DNA from: Vibrio sp. SS-MA-C1-2
Lineage (GTDB): Bacteria; Pseudomonadota; Gammaproteobacteria; Enterobacterales; Vibrionaceae
Assembly (NCBI RefSeq): GCF_021513135.1
Contig: NZ_CP090981.1
Coordinates: 434,001 to 498,000 of the forward strand
DNA: 64,000 bases
Direction of reading: 5' to 3'
The position numbers and the translations under genes are program-made. Shown here in pieces: positions 60,601 to 64,000 of the stretch (position 1 is its first letter; the number at the start of each line of letters is the position of its first letter). Below the pieces are notes generated by a model. It was not told where the DNA came from and did not search any database. It worked only from the letters and a program-made list of their open reading frames with translations.

Positions 60601-61151
60601 CTTAACCTTCCTTCTATTTTATTGTTATAATTTATTATTTCACATATAACACATTAATAATTATTCTATTTTCTTTTTACACAGATAGTTTTTATTAATT
60701 GCTATTTTATTAGAAAAGCAAATAGAATAATCACTACAGGAGCAATCTTAACTAAAAATCACGAAAGCCAATGCCTTTATCACTATTAAGAAAAGTTACT
60801 TCTGTTATATTCTCTTTTTAGTTATAAGTTGCCAAGTAAAATATCCCTTCAAGTGTAAATAAATAGTCAATTTTCAACATCAAATCACAATAAACAATTT
60901 ACCTGCAATCCTCTATTTTATCTTAGACACTATAATTAATCATCTTTCGCAGCGATTAGACGAAATAGACAGCGAACCTGACTATTTGTTTCGTATTATG
61001 TAATATTTAGTCACACGTTATATTGCATAAATAAAAAATAGGCTTAAGCTAAAATTAAAAAAAACAATTAAAATAAATAGTTAAGATCTCATCTAAAAAT
61101 CAATGAACGTTGCGAGCACGCAGCAAGTACAAGCAAACAGATGGTAAACAA
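60601..61151. other. Divergent ompR-greB spacer
   Basis: 551 AT-rich bases with no gene recognised. The ompR and greB promoters must be here. ATATCCCTTCAAGTGTAAAT near 60840 vaguely recalls a repeat-family arm, but it is too short to call. Confidence 0.5.
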
Positions 61152-61619
61152 ATGAAAACCAACTTGATCACTCGTGAAGGATACGAAAAATTACAGCAGG
61201 AGCTAAATGACCTCTGGCGAGAAGAGAGACCTGAAGTGACTAAAAAAGTCACTTGGGCAGCCAGTTTGGGTGATCGTTCTGAAAATGCGGATTACCAATA
61301 CAATAAAAAGCGACTACGAGAGATCGATAGACGTGTTCGATACCTACGCAAAAGATTAGAGATTGTCATCATTGTTGACTACTCACCACAACAAGATGGT
61401 AAAGTCTTTTTTGGCGCTTGGGTTGAAATAGAGAATGAACAAGGGGAGGTAAAAACCTTTCGTATCGTTGGGCCTGATGAGATTTATGGCCGCAATGATT
61501 ACACTTCCATCGACTCGCCAATGGCAAGAGCCTTACTAAAGAAAGAGGTCGATGATGAATTTGAGGTGGTAACACCATTAGGCAAAAAGCTGTGGTTTAT
61601 CAACTCGATTAAATATTAG
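61152..61619 (+). CDS. greB: Transcript cleavage factor GreB
   Basis: 155 residues from ATG 61152: MKTNLITREGYEKLQQELND, a long coiled-coil hairpin with AASLGDRSENADYQYNKKRL at its tip (acidic residues that reach the RNA polymerase active site), then an FKBP-like C-terminal domain. The basic LRKRLE pattern and length fit GreB rather than GreA. The frame is open to 61110. tex follows after 54 bases, the normal neighbour. Confidence 0.95.
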   Translation: MKTNLITREGYEKLQQELNDLWREERPEVTKKVTWAASLGDRSENADYQYNKKRLREIDRRVRYLRKRLEIVIIVDYSPQQDGKVFFGAWVEIENEQGEVKTFRIVGPDEIYGRNDYTSIDSPMARALLKKEVDDEFEVVTPLGKKLWFINSIKY

Positions 61620-61673
61620 CAATATATTGCACCGTGAAGTTTCACTGTGGACTATGGAGAATAGAAAGTAATT

Positions 61674-64000
61674 ATGAGTCAATCAATTAGTCAAATTATC
61701 GCTCAAGAGTTAAATGTTCGTCAGCAGCAAGTTGATGCCACAATTCAACTCCTTGACGATGGCAACACCGTTCCTTTTATCGCTCGTTATCGTAAAGAAG
61801 TCACAGGGGCACTTGATGATACTCAACTCCGAAATCTATCATCTAGACTCATTTATCTGCGTGAACTCAATGATCGTCGCCAAGTCATTATTAAGTCGAT
61901 TAACGAACAAGGTAAATTAACCCCAGAACTAGAACGTGAAATCGCCAATGTTGACAGTAAAACACTATTAGAAGATCTCTATTTACCTTATAAACCTCGT
62001 CGTCGTACTAAAGGTCAAATTGCAATAGAAGCAGGGTTAGAGCCTCTTGCAGACTTACTATGGCTGCAACCTGAAAACGAGCCTAACAACAGCGCAAGTC
62101 GTTACATCAATACAGAACTGGGGATCAATGACGAAAAAGCAGCACTGGATGGCGCACGTGCAATTTTAATGGAGCGTTTTGCAGAAGATGCAACGTTACT
62201 GGATAAGATCCGTCGTTATCTTAATCAAAATGCAGAGCTTCAAGCTAAAGTTATCCCAGGGAAAGAGCAAGAGGGTGCAAAGTTTAAAGACTACTTTGAA
62301 CATAATGAGCGCATTACTCATGTCCCATCTCATCGAGCTTTGGCAATGTTTCGTGGTCGAAATGAAGGTTTTTTACAGCTCAATCTTAATGCGGATCCAA
62401 ACCAAGAACCAACGGTTAAAGGCTCTTATTGTGAACTCATTATTGCTGATCACTATAAAGTTGAATTAGGTCATAATTCAGCAGATTTATGGCGTAAACA
62501 GGTCATTAGTTGGGCTTGGCGTATCAAAATCCTCACTCATATGGAAACGGAATTAATGGGCACGCTCCGTGAAAATGCGGAGCGAGAAGGGATTAATGTC
62601 TTTGCTAATAATCTTCAAGATCTCTTAATGGCAGCCCCTGCGGGCCCTAAAGCAACATTAGGTTTAGATCCAGGCTTACGAACTGGCGTTAAAGTTGCAG
62701 TGGTTGATACCACGGGTAAGTTGGTTGCAACCGATACTATCTATCCTCATCAACCTCACAATAAAGTTGCTGCATCTGCACATTCGATCATTCAACTAAT
62801 TAAAAAGTTCGATATTTCACTGATTGCAATTGGTAACGGTACAGCCTCCCGTGAAACGGATAGCTTTGTCGCTCAAGCATTAAAAGAAGCTGGCTTAAAA
62901 GTTCAAACTGTTATCGTCAGCGAAGCAGGTGCATCGGTCTACTCAGCCTCTGAACTTGCAGCCAAAGAATTTCCGGATTTAGATGTCTCTCTTCGTGGTG
63001 CCGCTTCAATTGCTCGTCGTCTACAAGACCCCTTAGCTGAACTAGTGAAAATTGAGCCTAAAGCGATTGGTGTCGGTCAATATCAACATGATGTTAGCCA
63101 GTCACTATTAGCTAAACGCCTTGATGATGTGGTTGAAGATTGTGTTAATGCTGTCGGTGTTGATCTCAATACAGCCTCAGCGCCTCTATTAACTCGCGTC
63201 GCAGGTCTCAATAAGACACTGGCACAGAATATTGTCAATTATCGAGATGAAAATGGTCGCTTCGATAACCGAACGCAATTGAAAAAAGTCGCTAGATTAG
63301 GTCCAAAAGCATTTGAGCAATCCGCTGGATTCTTAAAGGTGATGGGTGGAAAAAACCCACTTGATGCCTCTTCTGTTCACCCAGAAGCTTACCCCGTCGT
63401 AAAAAGTATCGCTCAACAAATTGGTAAAGATATTTCAGCCATCATTGGCAATAGTCCATTGTTAAAGAGTTTAAACCCGAATCAATTTATTGATGATAAT
63501 GTTGGACTATTAACCGTTGAAGATATCATTAAAGAGTTAGATAAACCGGGACGGGATCCTCGTCCAGAATTTAAGACTGCGACCTTTAGTGACGGTATCA
63601 ATGAGATTAAAGACTTAAAACTGGGGATGATCTTAGAAGGTGTTGTTTCTAATGTTGCCAACTTTGGCGCATTTGTCGATATCGGCGTTCACCAAGATGG
63701 CTTAGTCCATATCTCAGCTCTCTCTGATCGCTTTATTTCCGACCCTCGTGATATTGTCAAAGCTGGTGATATTGTTAAGGTTAAAGTGATGGAAATCGAT
63801 ATTGCACGAAAACGTATTGCTCTCACCATGCGTCTCAGTGATGAACCTAATCAAGGTGAAAGCCAAGGTGAGCATAGAGGTCGAAACCAAGGTAAAACCA
63901 CCTCACCTCAAAACAATAATAAAAGAGAGAACAAATCCTCTCAGAGCAATGGACGCGGCAATGTTTCAGCACCACAAAACTCAGCTTTTGGGGGCGCATT
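61674..64000 (+). CDS. tex: Tex family transcription accessory protein, C-terminus outside the window
   Basis: Open from ATG 61674 to the window end, 775 codons seen without a stop. [20 protein letters not shown] is followed by the N-terminal helical region ([20 protein letters not shown]), a YqgF-like domain ([20 protein letters not shown]), helix-hairpin-helix segments ([20 protein letters not shown]) and an S1 RNA-binding domain ([20 protein letters not shown]) near residue 655. The tail is rich in Gln, Asn, Arg and Ser. Tex is a nucleic-acid binding protein linked to transcription. The greB-tex pairing is conserved in gammaproteobacteria. Confidence 0.96.
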   Translation, partial: MSQSISQIIAQELNVRQQQVDATIQLLDDGNTVPFIARYRKEVTGALDDTQLRNLSSRLIYLRELNDRRQVIIKSINEQGKLTPELEREIANVDSKTLLEDLYLPYKPRRRTKGQIAIEAGLEPLADLLWLQPENEPNNSASRYINTELGINDEKAALDGARAILMERFAEDATLLDKIRRYLNQNAELQAKVIPGKEQEGAKFKDYFEHNERITHVPSHRALAMFRGRNEGFLQLNLNADPNQEPTVKGSYCELIIADHYKVELGHNSADLWRKQVISWAWRIKILTHMETELMGTLRENAEREGINVFANNLQDLLMAAPAGPKATLGLDPGLRTGVKVAVVDTTGKLVATDTIYPHQPHNKVAASAHSIIQLIKKFDISLIAIGNGTASRETDSFVAQALKEAGLKVQTVIVSEAGASVYSASELAAKEFPDLDVSLRGAASIARRLQDPLAELVKIEPKAIGVGQYQHDVSQSLLAKRLDDVVEDCVNAVGVDLNTASAPLLTRVAGLNKTLAQNIVNYRDENGRFDNRTQLKKVARLGPKAFEQSAGFLKVMGGKNPLDASSVHPEAYPVVKSIAQQIGKDISAIIGNSPLLKSLNPNQFIDDNVGLLTVEDIIKELDKPGRDPRPEFKTATFSDGINEIKDLKLGMILEGVVSNVANFGAFVDIGVHQDGLVHISALSDRFISDPRDIVKAGDIVKVKVMEIDIARKRIALTMRLSDEPNQGESQGEHRGRNQGKTTSPQNNNKRENKSSQSNGRGNVSAPQNSAFGGA

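Overview
The window is a contiguous piece of a gammaproteobacterial chromosome, almost certainly Vibrionaceae. The evidence is an aphA-type quorum-sensing regulator directly after ppc, the block priA-cytR-ftsN-hslVU-menA-rraA-zapB-glpFK, a Kdo kinase next to waaA, and low-GC coding sequence. Many copies of a palindromic intergenic repeat recall Photobacterium or Aliivibrio genomes. That genus-level guess is from memory and is not proven here. All protein identities come from reading the translated sequences against families I know; no search was run.

Layout. 1-4.2 kb: end of argE, ppc, aphA. 4.2-8.5 kb: the methionine regulon metF, metL, metB and metJ, with MetJ boxes. 8.5-15.2 kb: rpmE, priA, cytR, ftsN and hslVU, the last behind a good sigma-32 promoter. 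15.5-24.8 kb: menA, rraA, zapB, glpFK, a potassium channel, recQ, rarD. 24.8-30.2 kb, all leftward: uvrD, cysE, then the rhodanese gene-secB-gpsA cluster. 30.7-39.5 kb: gpmI-envC, a TetR regulator, waaA, kdkA, coaD, a nucleotide-sugar epimerase, mutM. 39.7-46.6 kb: rpmBG, radC, coaBC-dut, slmA, rph-pyrE with an attenuator, yicC. 46.8-52 kb is the most accessory part: an unrecognised exported protein, a secreted GDSL lipase, and an aaeXAB-like efflux operon. 52.1-64 kb: gmk, rpoZ-spoT-trmH-recG, envZ/ompR, greB and the start of tex.

Most genes are housekeeping: DNA repair and replication restart, ribosomal proteins, nucleotide, CoA and amino-acid synthesis, lipopolysaccharide core, osmotic signalling and the stringent response. 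I see no CRISPR array, prophage, transposase gene, tRNA or rRNA.

The main unusual points are these. (1) Three conserved genes, metF, priA and ftsN, are each broken by one missing base in an A/T homopolymer, and all three lie within 8 kb. Assembly error is the likeliest cause; pseudogenes or -1 slippage are alternatives. (2) metL has the aspartokinase part but no homoserine dehydrogenase part. (3) A MITE-like palindromic repeat family occurs in at least a dozen copies in a short and a long form. One copy sits in the loop of a terminator-like hairpin between ompR and envZ, and others form or touch gene 3' ends. I found no clear evidence for a wholly new multi-gene system.
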